NCBI RefSeq assembly: GCF_004355005.1
Contig: NZ_SMSJ01000007.1
Span: 1-64,000, forward strand
Direction of reading: 5' to 3'
Source of the DNA: Dankookia rubra
GTDB taxonomy: Bacteria > Pseudomonadota > Alphaproteobacteria > Acetobacterales > Acetobacteraceae
Length of the DNA stretch: 64,000 bases
Of the stretch, positions 42,431-50,785 are shown in pieces (the stretch's first letter is position 1; the number at the start of each line of letters is the position of its first letter). Both the position numbers and the translations under genes were made by a program. The notes under the pieces were generated by a model. It saw nothing but the letters and a program-made list of their open reading frames with translations, was not told where the DNA came from and searched no databases.

Positions 42431-42461
42431 CGGGACGCGGCACTGCAACGTCCGCGTCCCG
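42431..42461 (+). terminator. Terminator after the ThDP enzyme gene
   Basis: CGGGACGCGG / CCGCGTCCCG, a perfect 10-bp stem with an 11-base loop, begins 9 bases after the stop codon. Confidence 0.65.
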
Positions 42462-42484
42462 CCCATGCTGTGATGCAGCATGGG
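42462..42484. promoter_or_regulatory. Perfect inverted repeat upstream of the RND operon
   Basis: CCCATGCTG-TGATG-CAGCATGGG, 9-5-9, directly abuts the preceding terminator hairpin. It may be part of a double terminator or an operator dyad for the metal-efflux operon starting at 42670. No regulator gene is adjacent. Confidence 0.45.
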
Positions 42485-42669
42485 ACACGCCATCCGGAAC
42501 ATAGTTTCCAAGCGTTCAGGTTTCGCGCATGTCCCGGTAAGACGCACTGGTGCATTTTATTGCCGCTTGGGTTAGGCCATGATCCCGGGCGCCCGCGTCA
42601 TCCCGGGGCAGACGGTGGGATTTCGCGGGGGCAGACGGCAATGCGGCTAGCGGCGAGTCCAGATCACCG

Positions 42670-44064
42670 ATGAACATGATCCACCAGCCGCACCCCGTGC
42701 CGGAGGAAGCCGTCGTGCGGCCAAGCGTCCAGACCATCAGCGTGCCGCCGGTCCATCCCGCCCCGGGTGCCAGCCCCGGCGCGGCCACGCCCGCGGGTGC
42801 GGCCCCCGGTTCGCCCCCGGCCGAGGCGCCGCTGGCCGAGGCTCCGCCGCGCCGCCGCCGGCTCTGGATTCCGGCCTTGCTGCTGCTGCTCGCCGGTGGC
42901 GGTGCCGCCGGCTACTTCTACACCCACCAGGCGCGGGAGGTGCCGACCTCCCCGGCCGCCAGCGTGACCGAGCCGATGTCGCAGGGCGAGTTCCGCCTTT
43001 CGGACAACGAGATGCGGGCGCTGCGGATCGAGGAGATGCAGCTCCGCGACTTCCGCGCGGAGCGGGTGGCGGAGGGCCGCATCGCCTACAACGAAGACCG
43101 CGCGACCCCGGTCTTCTCGCCCTATAACGGCCGCGTGGTCCGTGTCCTCGCCCGCATGGGGGACGCGGTGAAGGCCGGCGACCCGCTGATGGAGGTCGAG
43201 ACCACCGACCTTGCCGGCGCCGCCAACGACCTGCTCTCGGCCGCCGATGCCGCCAACAAGGCGCGTGCCACGCTCGACCAGGCGAAGCGCGAGGAAGCCC
43301 GCCAGGTCAGCCTCTTCTCCGCCCGCGCCGCCTCGCAGCGCGACGTCGAACAGGCCCGGGTCGCCGCCATGGGCGCCGTCGCCGACCTGCGCAGCGCCGA
43401 GGCCAGCCTTTCCGCCGGCCGGGACAAGCTGCGCGTGCTCGGCCGCAGCATGGAGCAGATCGCCAGGATCGAGCAGACCCGCATGGTCGATGCCGTGGTG
43501 CCGGTGCCGGCGCCGATCGGGGGCACCGTGACCCAGCGCCGGGTCGGCCCGGGCCAGTGGCTCTCGACCGGCGCCTCGGACCCGGTCTTCACCATCGCCG
43601 ACCTCTCCACCATGTGGCTGGTCGCCGCGGTGCGCGAGCTCGACGCGCCGCTGATCAAGGTGGGGCAGCCGGTGAAGGTCGCGGTCGGCGCCCTGCCGGA
43701 CCGCGAATTCGACGCCCGCATCATCGCGACCAGCGCCGGGCTTGACCCCAGCACCCGCCGCATGACCGTGCGGGCCGAGGTGCTGGACCCCGACCACCTG
43801 CTGAAGCCCGAGATGTTCGCCACCTTCCGCATCTCGGTCGGCGAGGAGCAGCGGGCTGTCGCGGTGCCGGTGAACGCGCTGATCTACCGCGGCGCCGAGG
43901 CCAGCGTCTGGGTCGCGCTCGACGGCAACCGCTTCATCCTGCGCCGGGTGAAGACCGGCATCCGCAGCGGCGACATGGTCGAGGTGCTGGACGGGCTGCA
44001 GCCGGGCGAGCATGTGGTCACCGGCGGCGCGCTGTTCATCGACCGCGCCGCCCGGATCGATTGA
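42670..44064 (+). CDS. RND efflux periplasmic adaptor (CusB/CzcB type)
   Basis: This 464-residue protein is the membrane fusion component of a metal-type RND pump. It has a Pro/Ala-rich N-terminus of about 60 residues, a single membrane anchor (RLWIPALLLLLAGGGAAGYFY), and the adaptor core: a lipoyl segment (FSPYNGRVVRVLARMGDAVKAG), an alpha-hairpin rich in Ala/Arg, and a beta-barrel with STMWLVAAVRELDAP typical of CusB/CzcB. Met-rich metal sites are not evident. The first start (42670) lacks a strong ribosome site; 42676 is an alternative. Confidence 0.88.
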   Translation: MNMIHQPHPVPEEAVVRPSVQTISVPPVHPAPGASPGAATPAGAAPGSPPAEAPLAEAPPRRRRLWIPALLLLLAGGGAAGYFYTHQAREVPTSPAASVTEPMSQGEFRLSDNEMRALRIEEMQLRDFRAERVAEGRIAYNEDRATPVFSPYNGRVVRVLARMGDAVKAGDPLMEVETTDLAGAANDLLSAADAANKARATLDQAKREEARQVSLFSARAASQRDVEQARVAAMGAVADLRSAEASLSAGRDKLRVLGRSMEQIARIEQTRMVDAVVPVPAPIGGTVTQRRVGPGQWLSTGASDPVFTIADLSTMWLVAAVRELDAPLIKVGQPVKVAVGALPDREFDARIIATSAGLDPSTRRMTVRAEVLDPDHLLKPEMFATFRISVGEEQRAVAVPVNALIYRGAEASVWVALDGNRFILRRVKTGIRSGDMVEVLDGLQPGEHVVTGGALFIDRAARID

Positions 44065-44161
44065 CCCGGCGCCCCGGCCTGGCCAGGGCCGGGACCAGGT
44101 TTCAGGAATGACGTGAAGGGGGCGGCGGCAAGCCGCCCCGACCCCTGCCGGGACACCAGCC

Positions 44162-47100
44162 ATGCGCCAGATCGTCGCCTTCTCCCTGCAGCGCCGGCCG
44201 CTGGTGATCCTGCTGTTCTTCACCTTCATCGTCATCGGCCTGGTCGGCTTCACCAAGTTGAACATCGAGGCCTACCCGGACCCGGTGCCGCCGCAGGTCG
44301 TCATCATCACCCAGAACCCCGGCCAGTCCGCCGAGGAGATCGAGCGCTACGTCACCATCCCCGTCGAGGTCGCGATGGCCGGGCTGCCGAACCTGACCTC
44401 GGTGCGCTCGACCAGCCTCTTCGGCCTCTCGGACGTGCGGGTGCAGTTCAACTTCAACTATACCTACGACCAGGCGCTGCAGCAGGTGCTGAACCGGCTC
44501 GGCCAGCTCGACGGCCTGCCGGAGGGCGCGCAGCCGCAGATCTCACCGCTCAGCCCGATCGGCGAGATCATGCGCTACCGGCTGGTCGGCCCGCCCGGCT
44601 ATTCGCTGGCCGACCTGAAGACGCTGCAGGACTGGGTGCTCGACCGTCGCTTCAAGCGGGTGCCGGGGGTGATCGACGTCACCTCCTTCGGCGGGCTGAC
44701 GAAGAGCTACAACATCGTCATCGACCTGCCGCGGCTGGCAGCCCATGGCCTGGCGCTGCCGCAGGTGATCCAGGCGGTGCGCGCCGGCAATGCGACGGTC
44801 GGCGCCGGCACCATCCGGATCGGGCCGCAGGCGGCGGTGGTGCAGGGCATCGGGCTGATCCGCAACCTCGACGACATCCGCGGCGTGGTGGTCTCGGCCG
44901 AGGGCGGCAATCCGGTGCTCCTCTCCGACCTCGCCACGGTGGAGATCGGCAATACCCCGCGGCTCGGCATCGCCGGGCACGAGGACGACGACGACGTGGT
45001 GCTGGCCACCGTGCTGATGCGGCGCGGTGAGCAGACCCTGCCGACCATCCGCGGCGTGCAGGCCGAGGTGGCGCGGATCAATGCCGGCGGGGTTCTGCCG
45101 CCGGGCGTGAAGATCCACCCGCTCTATGACCGCGAGGACCTGGTGAAGATCACCACCCGGACGGTGGTGCACAACATCATCGAGGGCGTGATCCTCATCC
45201 TGGTCATCCAGTACCTCTTCCTCGGCGACTTCCGCGGCGCGCTGGTGGTGGCGGCCACCATCCCCTTCGCCTTCCTCTTCGCCATCCTGCTGATGCTCAG
45301 CCGGGGCGAGAGCGCCAACCTGCTGTCGCTCGGGGCGCTCGACTTCGGCCTGCTGGTCGATGCGACCGTCATCATGGTGGAGAACATCTACCGCCATCTC
45401 GGCCTGGCGCGGCAGGCAGCGCACCGCTACATCCCGCCGGCCGGGTCGAAGGAGCTTTCCGGTTTGTCGCTGACCGTCCTCCGGGCGGCGGGGGAGGTCG
45501 ACAAGGCGATCTTCTTCTCGGCATTGATCATCATCGCCGCCTTCATCCCGCTCTTCACCCTGGGCGGGATCGAGGGCCGGATCTTCGGCCCGATGTCGAA
45601 GACCTACGCCTATGCGATCATCGGCGCGCTGCTGGCGACCTTCACGGTCACCCCGGCGCTCGCCGCGGCGATGCTGAGCGAGAACAGCCGGGAGCAGGAC
45701 ACCCACGTGGTCCGCGCGCTGCGCTGGGCGCATCGGCGGCTCTATGGCCTGGCGATGCGGGCACGGCTGGTCTGCGTCGCCCTGGCGGCGGCGCTCTTCG
45801 GCCTGGCGCTGCTGCTGCTCTCGACCCTCGGCGCCGAATTCCTGCCGACGCTCGAGGAAGGCAACCTCTGGGTCCGCGCCACCATGCCCGGGACCATCAG
45901 CCTCGAGGAGGGCAACGGCACGGTGAACCGCATCCGCGGCGTGCTGATGGAATTCCCCGAGGTCATCACCGCGACCAGCCAGCAGGGCCGGCCGGACGAT
46001 GGCACCGACAGCGCCGGCTTCTTCAATGCCGAATTCTTCCTGCCGCTGAAGCCGCCGGACGAATGGACCACGGCGAAGAACCGCGATGGGCTGGTGCATG
46101 CCATGCAGGCCCGGTTGAGCCGGGAGTTCGTCGGCATCGAGTTCAGCTACGCCCAGGCAATCAGCGACAACGTGCAGGAGGCGGCCTCGGGCGTGAAGGG
46201 CGCCAATGCCATCAAGGTCTATGGGCCGGAGCTCGACATCATCGCCCACAAGGCGGAGGAGATCCGCCGCGTGATGACGGAGGTCGAGGGCGTCGCCGAC
46301 CTCGCGGTCTTCCGCTCGCTCGGCCAGCCGACCGTTGCGGTGCAGATCGACCGGGCGCGCGCCGCGCGCTTCGGCCTCTCGGTCGGCGACATCAACGAGG
46401 TCGTGCAGGCGGCGATCGGCGGCAGCGAGGCGGGCCGGCTCTACGAGCCCGGCGGCGACCGCAACTTCCCGCTGATCGTCCGGCTCGCCGCGCCCTATCG
46501 CGACAGCATGGAGGCGATCGGCCGGGTGCCGGTCGGCGGGAACCGCGCGGCGACGCTGGCCGACGTGGCGGAGATCCGGCTGGTCTCCGGCGTGTCCTAC
46601 ATCTACCGCGAGGATGCCAGCCGCTACGTGCCGATCCGATTCTCGGTCCGCGGCCGCGACCCGGCCAGCACGGTGGCCGAGGCGCAGGCGCTGGTGGCGC
46701 AGCGGGTCGAGCTGCCGCCGGGCTACCGGCTGGACTGGCTCGGCGAGTTCCGCAACCTGCAGGAGGCGTTGGGCCGGCTGATGGTGGTGGTGCCGGCGGC
46801 GCTCGCCCTCATCCTCGTGCTGCTCTACGTGCAGTTCAACACGCTGCGGGAGACGCTGCTGGTCTTCGGCATCGTTCCGCTGTCGCTGACCGGCGGCATC
46901 GCCGCGCTGGCCGTGGCCGGGCTCAACTTCTCGGTCCCCGCGGCGATCGGATTCCTGGCATTGTTCGGCATCACGGTGATGGAAGGCATCATCATGCTGT
47001 CGCACTTCAACCACCTGCGGCTGGAAGGCATGCCCTGGCGCACCGCGCTGGACCAGGCCGGCACCGACCGGATGCGGCCGGTCTTCATGACCTGCTTCGC

Positions 47101-47308
47101 CAGCTTCACCGGCCTGCTGCCCATGGCGCTGGCCACCGGGATCGGCGCCGACGTGCAGAAGCCGCTCGCCCTCGTCGTCGTCGGCGGCATCGGGCTCGTC
47201 CCGCTCTTCATCCTCGTGGTCTTCCCCGTCATGATCGATCTCTTCGGCAAGCCGCGCCACCTGCGGCAGGAAAACGCCTCGGCGCGGGCGTTGGGCCTGC
47301 GGGCATGA
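44162..47308 (+). CDS. RND efflux transporter, heavy-metal (CzcA/CusA) family
   Basis: This 1048-residue inner-membrane pump has the 12-helix RND layout with two large periplasmic loops. The family proton-relay motif in helix 4 reads LDFGLLVDATVIMVENIYRH, close to the heavy-metal DFG-VDG form but with Ala-Thr. The N-terminal FTKLNIEAYPDPVPPQVVII is typical of CzcA/CusA. It exports metal ions or another solute to the outside with its adaptor and channel. The substrate cannot be decided. A 97-base gap with hairpins separates it from the adaptor gene, and it overlaps the channel gene by 4 bases. Confidence 0.92.
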   Translation: MRQIVAFSLQRRPLVILLFFTFIVIGLVGFTKLNIEAYPDPVPPQVVIITQNPGQSAEEIERYVTIPVEVAMAGLPNLTSVRSTSLFGLSDVRVQFNFNYTYDQALQQVLNRLGQLDGLPEGAQPQISPLSPIGEIMRYRLVGPPGYSLADLKTLQDWVLDRRFKRVPGVIDVTSFGGLTKSYNIVIDLPRLAAHGLALPQVIQAVRAGNATVGAGTIRIGPQAAVVQGIGLIRNLDDIRGVVVSAEGGNPVLLSDLATVEIGNTPRLGIAGHEDDDDVVLATVLMRRGEQTLPTIRGVQAEVARINAGGVLPPGVKIHPLYDREDLVKITTRTVVHNIIEGVILILVIQYLFLGDFRGALVVAATIPFAFLFAILLMLSRGESANLLSLGALDFGLLVDATVIMVENIYRHLGLARQAAHRYIPPAGSKELSGLSLTVLRAAGEVDKAIFFSALIIIAAFIPLFTLGGIEGRIFGPMSKTYAYAIIGALLATFTVTPALAAAMLSENSREQDTHVVRALRWAHRRLYGLAMRARLVCVALAAALFGLALLLLSTLGAEFLPTLEEGNLWVRATMPGTISLEEGNGTVNRIRGVLMEFPEVITATSQQGRPDDGTDSAGFFNAEFFLPLKPPDEWTTAKNRDGLVHAMQARLSREFVGIEFSYAQAISDNVQEAASGVKGANAIKVYGPELDIIAHKAEEIRRVMTEVEGVADLAVFRSLGQPTVAVQIDRARAARFGLSVGDINEVVQAAIGGSEAGRLYEPGGDRNFPLIVRLAAPYRDSMEAIGRVPVGGNRAATLADVAEIRLVSGVSYIYREDASRYVPIRFSVRGRDPASTVAEAQALVAQRVELPPGYRLDWLGEFRNLQEALGRLMVVVPAALALILVLLYVQFNTLRETLLVFGIVPLSLTGGIAALAVAGLNFSVPAAIGFLALFGITVMEGIIMLSHFNHLRLEGMPWRTALDQAGTDRMRPVFMTCFASFTGLLPMALATGIGADVQKPLALVVVGGIGLVPLFILVVFPVMIDLFGKPRHLRQENASARALGLRA

Positions 47309-48843
47309 GGCTGCGGCCCGCCCTGCTGCTCGGCGTCGCGCTGCTGGCACCGCCGGCCCTGGCCCAGACGGCGACCACCTCTCCGACGGCACCCGCGACC
47401 CCGGCGCCCGCTGCCGTGGGCAGCCTGCCCCTGCCGCTGGGCAAGGGGACGGAACCGCTGAGCCTGGCGGCGGCCGAGCAGCTGCTGATCGACCGCAACC
47501 TCGCGGTGATCGCCGCGCGGCGCGGCGTCGATGCGGCACGGGCCAACCGGCTCGTCGCCGCCTCCCTGCCGCCGCCGCAGGTGACGGTCGGCAACAGCTT
47601 CGCCCAGTTCAACGAAACCCAGGCCGGCGCCATCAAGGGTGCCCGCTTCCTCAGCCCGAGCAACAACATCGTCGCCGGGCTGCAGGTGCTGGTCGAGCGC
47701 GGCAGCAAGCGGACGCTCCGCACGCGCGTCGCCGAGGACCAGATCGGCGCGGCCGAGGCGCAGGTGCTGGACACCGTCCGCACCCAGCTCTTTACCCTGC
47801 GGCAAGCCTTCCTCGGCGCGCTGCTGGCCCGCGCCAACCTCGAGGTCGCGCTCGGCAACCGGATGAGTCTCGACCGGACCGAGACGCTGCTGCGCCGCCA
47901 GCTGCGCGACGGCGCCATCCCGGAAGGCGACCTGCTGCGCTTCCAGGCCAGCCGGCTGCAATTCGAGCCGGACGTGACGACCAATGCGCAGGCCTATGCC
48001 GCCGGCGTTGCCGCGGTGGCGGCGCTGCTCTCGGCCGATCCGGCCGCCTTCCAGCCGGGGGCCGGGCAGATCGGCGCGCTCGGCATCACGCCGGCGGTGC
48101 CGGGGGCGCTCGGCGCGGTGCCGCCCAGCCAGCGCGCCGCGGCGCCGTCGGGCCCGGCCAGCGCGCCGACCAGCGTTCGGACCATTCTATCCCCGGTCGC
48201 CTTCGACCTGCGCGGCCGGTTCAACGAGGTGCCGCAACTCGGCATCGGCCGCGACGAGTTGGCGCGGGGCATCGGGAGCCGAGCCGATGTCGTCGCGGCG
48301 CAGCGGCAATATGCCGCGGCCAATTCCAACCGGCTGCTGGCCGAGGCCGGGCGCTCGCGCGACGTGACTGTGAACGGCAGCTGGGCCCGGTCGCGGCTGT
48401 CGCAGGACCTGCCGAACTCGACCGACCAGCTGAACGCGGTGAACAGCTTCGGCATCCAGCTCTCGGTGCCGATCTTCACCCGCCGGATCATCGAGGGAAA
48501 TGTCGGCGTCGCCAGCGCCCAGGCCGGCCAGGCCGAGGCGCAGGCACGCGCCACCCTGCTGCAGGCGCGCGCCGACTTCGCCGCCGCCTGGGCAACCTAC
48601 GAACAGGCGCGCGCACTGCTGACACTGTTCACCGGCGGCGCGCTGAACCGGGCGGAAGAGGCCTATCGCAGCACCGAGCAGGCCTACCTCGCCGGCGGCC
48701 GGTCACTGATCGACGTGCTGGACGCGCTGCGCACGCTGAACGCCACGCGCATCCAATCCAACCAGGCGCGCTACGCCTATCTGCTGGCATTGGCGCAACT
48801 GGAACAGGCAACCGGCATCTCGGGCATCGCGCCGCGGCTGTGA
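47305..48843 (+). CDS. Outer-membrane efflux channel (TolC/CusC family)
   Basis: This 512-residue protein has a signal peptide (LRPALLLGVALLAPPALAQ) and two TolC-type repeats of about 200 residues with Ala/Arg-rich coiled-coil helices (ATLLQARADFAAAWATYEQA). A Pro/Ala-rich insert (about 265-298, VPPSQRAAAPSGPASAP) sits between the halves. No lipobox Cys is seen, unlike CusC. It is translationally coupled to the pump (ATGA overlap), completing a tripartite system. A very strong hairpin follows. Confidence 0.88.
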   Translation: MRLRPALLLGVALLAPPALAQTATTSPTAPATPAPAAVGSLPLPLGKGTEPLSLAAAEQLLIDRNLAVIAARRGVDAARANRLVAASLPPPQVTVGNSFAQFNETQAGAIKGARFLSPSNNIVAGLQVLVERGSKRTLRTRVAEDQIGAAEAQVLDTVRTQLFTLRQAFLGALLARANLEVALGNRMSLDRTETLLRRQLRDGAIPEGDLLRFQASRLQFEPDVTTNAQAYAAGVAAVAALLSADPAAFQPGAGQIGALGITPAVPGALGAVPPSQRAAAPSGPASAPTSVRTILSPVAFDLRGRFNEVPQLGIGRDELARGIGSRADVVAAQRQYAAANSNRLLAEAGRSRDVTVNGSWARSRLSQDLPNSTDQLNAVNSFGIQLSVPIFTRRIIEGNVGVASAQAGQAEAQARATLLQARADFAAAWATYEQARALLTLFTGGALNRAEEAYRSTEQAYLAGGRSLIDVLDALRTLNATRIQSNQARYAYLLALAQLEQATGISGIAPRL

Positions 48844-48869
48844 GCCCGCACGGATCGGTGCGCAGCATC

Positions 48870-48900
48870 AACGGCGCGCGAGACGGCCTCGCGCGCCGTT
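48870..48900 (+). terminator. Strong terminator hairpin after the RND operon
   Basis: AACGGCGCGCGAG / CTCGCGCGCCGTT, a perfect 13-bp stem with a 5-base loop, 26 bases after the channel gene's stop. Confidence 0.75.
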
Positions 48901-48959
48901 GCGGCAACCGCCGATCCTTCCCACCCTCGGCAGCCAATCGCATTGAGGGAAGGTTGCCC

Positions 48960-49109
48960 ATGGCCAGGATCGCGTTCGCTGCCAGTCTCCTCGGCCTGCT
49001 GGCGGGCTGCAGCCCGACCTTCAGCAGCCCGGAGCCGCGCCAGGTGATCGTGGTGCCGCAGGGCAGCGCCGTGGTCTGCCCCGGCGGATACGCCCCGCCC
49101 TGCCGCTAG
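48960..49109 (+). CDS. 49-residue predicted lipoprotein
   Basis: A small gene starts at 48960 with GAGGGAAGG about 6 bases upstream. The protein has a lipoprotein signal, MARIAFAASLLGLLAGC, with lipobox LLAGC, so Cys17 would be lipidated. The mature part is only 33 residues (SPTFSSPEPRQVIVVPQG, then CPGGYAPPC). It lies after the RND terminator, so it is a separate unit, convergent with the DUF2459 gene. Function unknown. Confidence 0.7.
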   Translation: MARIAFAASLLGLLAGCSPTFSSPEPRQVIVVPQGSAVVCPGGYAPPCR

Positions 49110-49115
49110 GGCGCC

Positions 49116-49742
49116 TCAGGCCGTACAGCCGATCGGGCGGAGCTGCGCCAGCACGGCGTCGGCCAGCACCACTCCGGCGGGATCGACCGGCAGGCCGGCG
49201 CGCCGCAGCGCCGCCGCTGTCCAGGTATTGCACGTGAAGCCGAGCGTGTAGTCGCGGCTGGCCGCGAGGAACAGGCTGCCCTGCAGCGACTGCGCCGCGG
49301 CCTCCGGGGCGATGCTCTCCCACAAAAAGCCGGCAAGCGCGGCCAGACCTTCATCATTCAAGGGCAGGGCGGTGACGCGGCCGGGCCAGGCCTCACGCGG
49401 CGCGACGCGCAGGCCTTTCACCTGGATGACGCCGGGGCCGGGCAGGGGCCCCAGCAGCAGTTCCGAAATATTCCCTGCCTCCGCCAGGACATAGCTGCGC
49501 TTGCCGAAGCCGAAGGCGAGCGTCCAGGCGCCGGGGAACAGCGCGCGCAGGCCGGCGAGGGGCTCCGGCAGCGTCGCGGCGTCGAGCGCGATCTCGGTAT
49601 GCCAGCCCTGGTCGACCACCCAGGCCATGGCGCCTTCCGGCCGCGCGGCGCAGGTCGGCGGCGCAGGACGGACGCAGCCGGCGAGCAGGCCGAGGGCGGC
49701 GGCCACGGTCTTGCGACGGCCGGTGACGGCGGCGATAGTCAT
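49116..49742 (-). CDS. DUF2459 family lipoprotein
   Basis: This 208-residue protein has a lipoprotein signal (AAALGLLAGCVRP, lipid Cys at about 23) and a DUF2459 domain: VVDQGWHTEIALD, LAFGFGKRSYVL, and the C-terminal TLGFTCNTWTAAALRRAGLP. The conserved His, Cys and Asn look like a papain-like or NlpC-like active site, but activity has not been shown to my knowledge. It is divergent from the SDR gene with 77 bases between starts. Confidence 0.8.
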   Translation of the reverse strand: MTIAAVTGRRKTVAAALGLLAGCVRPAPPTCAARPEGAMAWVVDQGWHTEIALDAATLPEPLAGLRALFPGAWTLAFGFGKRSYVLAEAGNISELLLGPLPGPGVIQVKGLRVAPREAWPGRVTALPLNDEGLAALAGFLWESIAPEAAAQSLQGSLFLAASRDYTLGFTCNTWTAAALRRAGLPVDPAGVVLADAVLAQLRPIGCTA

Positions 49743-49819
49743 GCGGAAGGACGGGGCCCGCGCGGTGAGCCGAAGCGGTTCGCATGCGCCAAGCGGCTCC
49801 GCAAGCGGGGAACACGACC

Positions 49820-50593
49820 ATGGACATGGACATCCGCGGCAAGCGCGTGCTGGTCACCGGCGGCTCGAAGGGGATCGGCCTGGCCTGCGCCCAGGCCTTC
49901 GCGGCGGAGGGCTGCGACGTGATCCTCGCCTCGCGCGACCCGGCGGCGCTGGAGACGGCCGCCGCCGCCCTCCGCGGCCGGCACAACGTGAATGTCGCCG
50001 TCTTCGCCGGCGACCTCGGCGAGAGCGCGGCGCGCACCGCGCTGCATGCGGCGCATCCCGAGATCGACGTGCTGGTGAACAATGCCGGCGCCATCCCGGG
50101 CGGCACGGTGCACGACATCAGCCTCGACCGCTGGCAGCAGGCCTGGGCGCTGAAGGTCTTCGGCTACATCCACCTGACGCAGCTCTATTTGCCGGGGATG
50201 GAGGCGAAGCGGGACGGCGTCATCGTCAACATCATCGGCATGGCGGGGCGCGGGCCGCGTGCGGACTACATCTGCGGCGCGGCGGGCAATGCCTCGCTCA
50301 TCGCCTTCACCGCGGCGCTCGGCGGCAAGTCGCCGGACCACAACGTGCGCGTGGTCGGCATCGCGCCGGGGGCCACCATGACGGACCGCATCATCACCCT
50401 GTCGAAGAGCCGCGCGAAGACGAAGTTCGGAGACGAGAGCCGCTGGGAGGAGATGCTGGCCGGTTTGCCTCTGGGCCGGGCGGGAAAGCCGGAGGAAATC
50501 GCCGATCTCGCGGTCTTCTGCGCTAGCCCGCGCGGCGGGTATCTGTCGGGCGCGACGCTCGACGTGGATGGCGGGGCGCAGTTCCGGGGCTGA
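49820..50593 (+). CDS. SDR-fold protein with a degenerate catalytic site
   Basis: This 257-residue protein has a complete NAD(P)-binding Rossmann fold: TGGSKGIG (13-20), D40 region LASRDPAA, and NNAG (87-90). The catalytic tetrad of classical SDRs is mostly missing. Tyr150 is present (RADYICGAAGN) but the Lys four residues later is Ala154, the Ser is replaced (NIIGM), and the helix-4 Asn is Val. It may be a binding or regulatory protein, or use other residues. The start at 49820 gives MDMDIRGKRVLVTGG. Confidence 0.82.
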   Translation: MDMDIRGKRVLVTGGSKGIGLACAQAFAAEGCDVILASRDPAALETAAAALRGRHNVNVAVFAGDLGESAARTALHAAHPEIDVLVNNAGAIPGGTVHDISLDRWQQAWALKVFGYIHLTQLYLPGMEAKRDGVIVNIIGMAGRGPRADYICGAAGNASLIAFTAALGGKSPDHNVRVVGIAPGATMTDRIITLSKSRAKTKFGDESRWEEMLAGLPLGRAGKPEEIADLAVFCASPRGGYLSGATLDVDGGAQFRG

Positions 50594-50604
50594 GTGCTGG
50601 TTCG

Positions 50605-50743
50605 GAAGGCAGGATTGGGGAGGAAAAAGTATTCCCTCCCCAGATCCCAGCCTTCCTTTTTGGGAGGCGGCTGCCGCCGCGCGGCGAGTGCCGGACTCAG
50701 AAAAATAGATGAGGGGTCCGGGGAGAATACCTTCTCCCCGGCC
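50605..50743 (+). repeat. Dispersed palindromic intergenic repeat, copy D
   Basis: This is the best-preserved copy. It starts 11 bases after the SDR stop. Hairpin 1 is GGGGAGG / CCTCCCC around AAAAAGTATT; the middle is GGCGGCTGCCGCCGCGCGGC; then GATGAGGGGTCC and hairpin 2, GGGGAGAA-TACC-TTCTCCCC. Confidence 0.88.
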
Positions 50744-50785
50744 TGCGGCGACCCACGGGTGACCACTGCAACGCGGAAGACTCCG

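Noticed and set aside
42494-42520. EcfG promoter for the RND operon
   Set aside because: GGAAC is followed by CGTT after only 12 bases, outside the known spacing.
44543-47539. A 998-codon antisense open frame
   Set aside because: It is fully explained as the shadow of the RND pump gene, whose domains are unambiguous.
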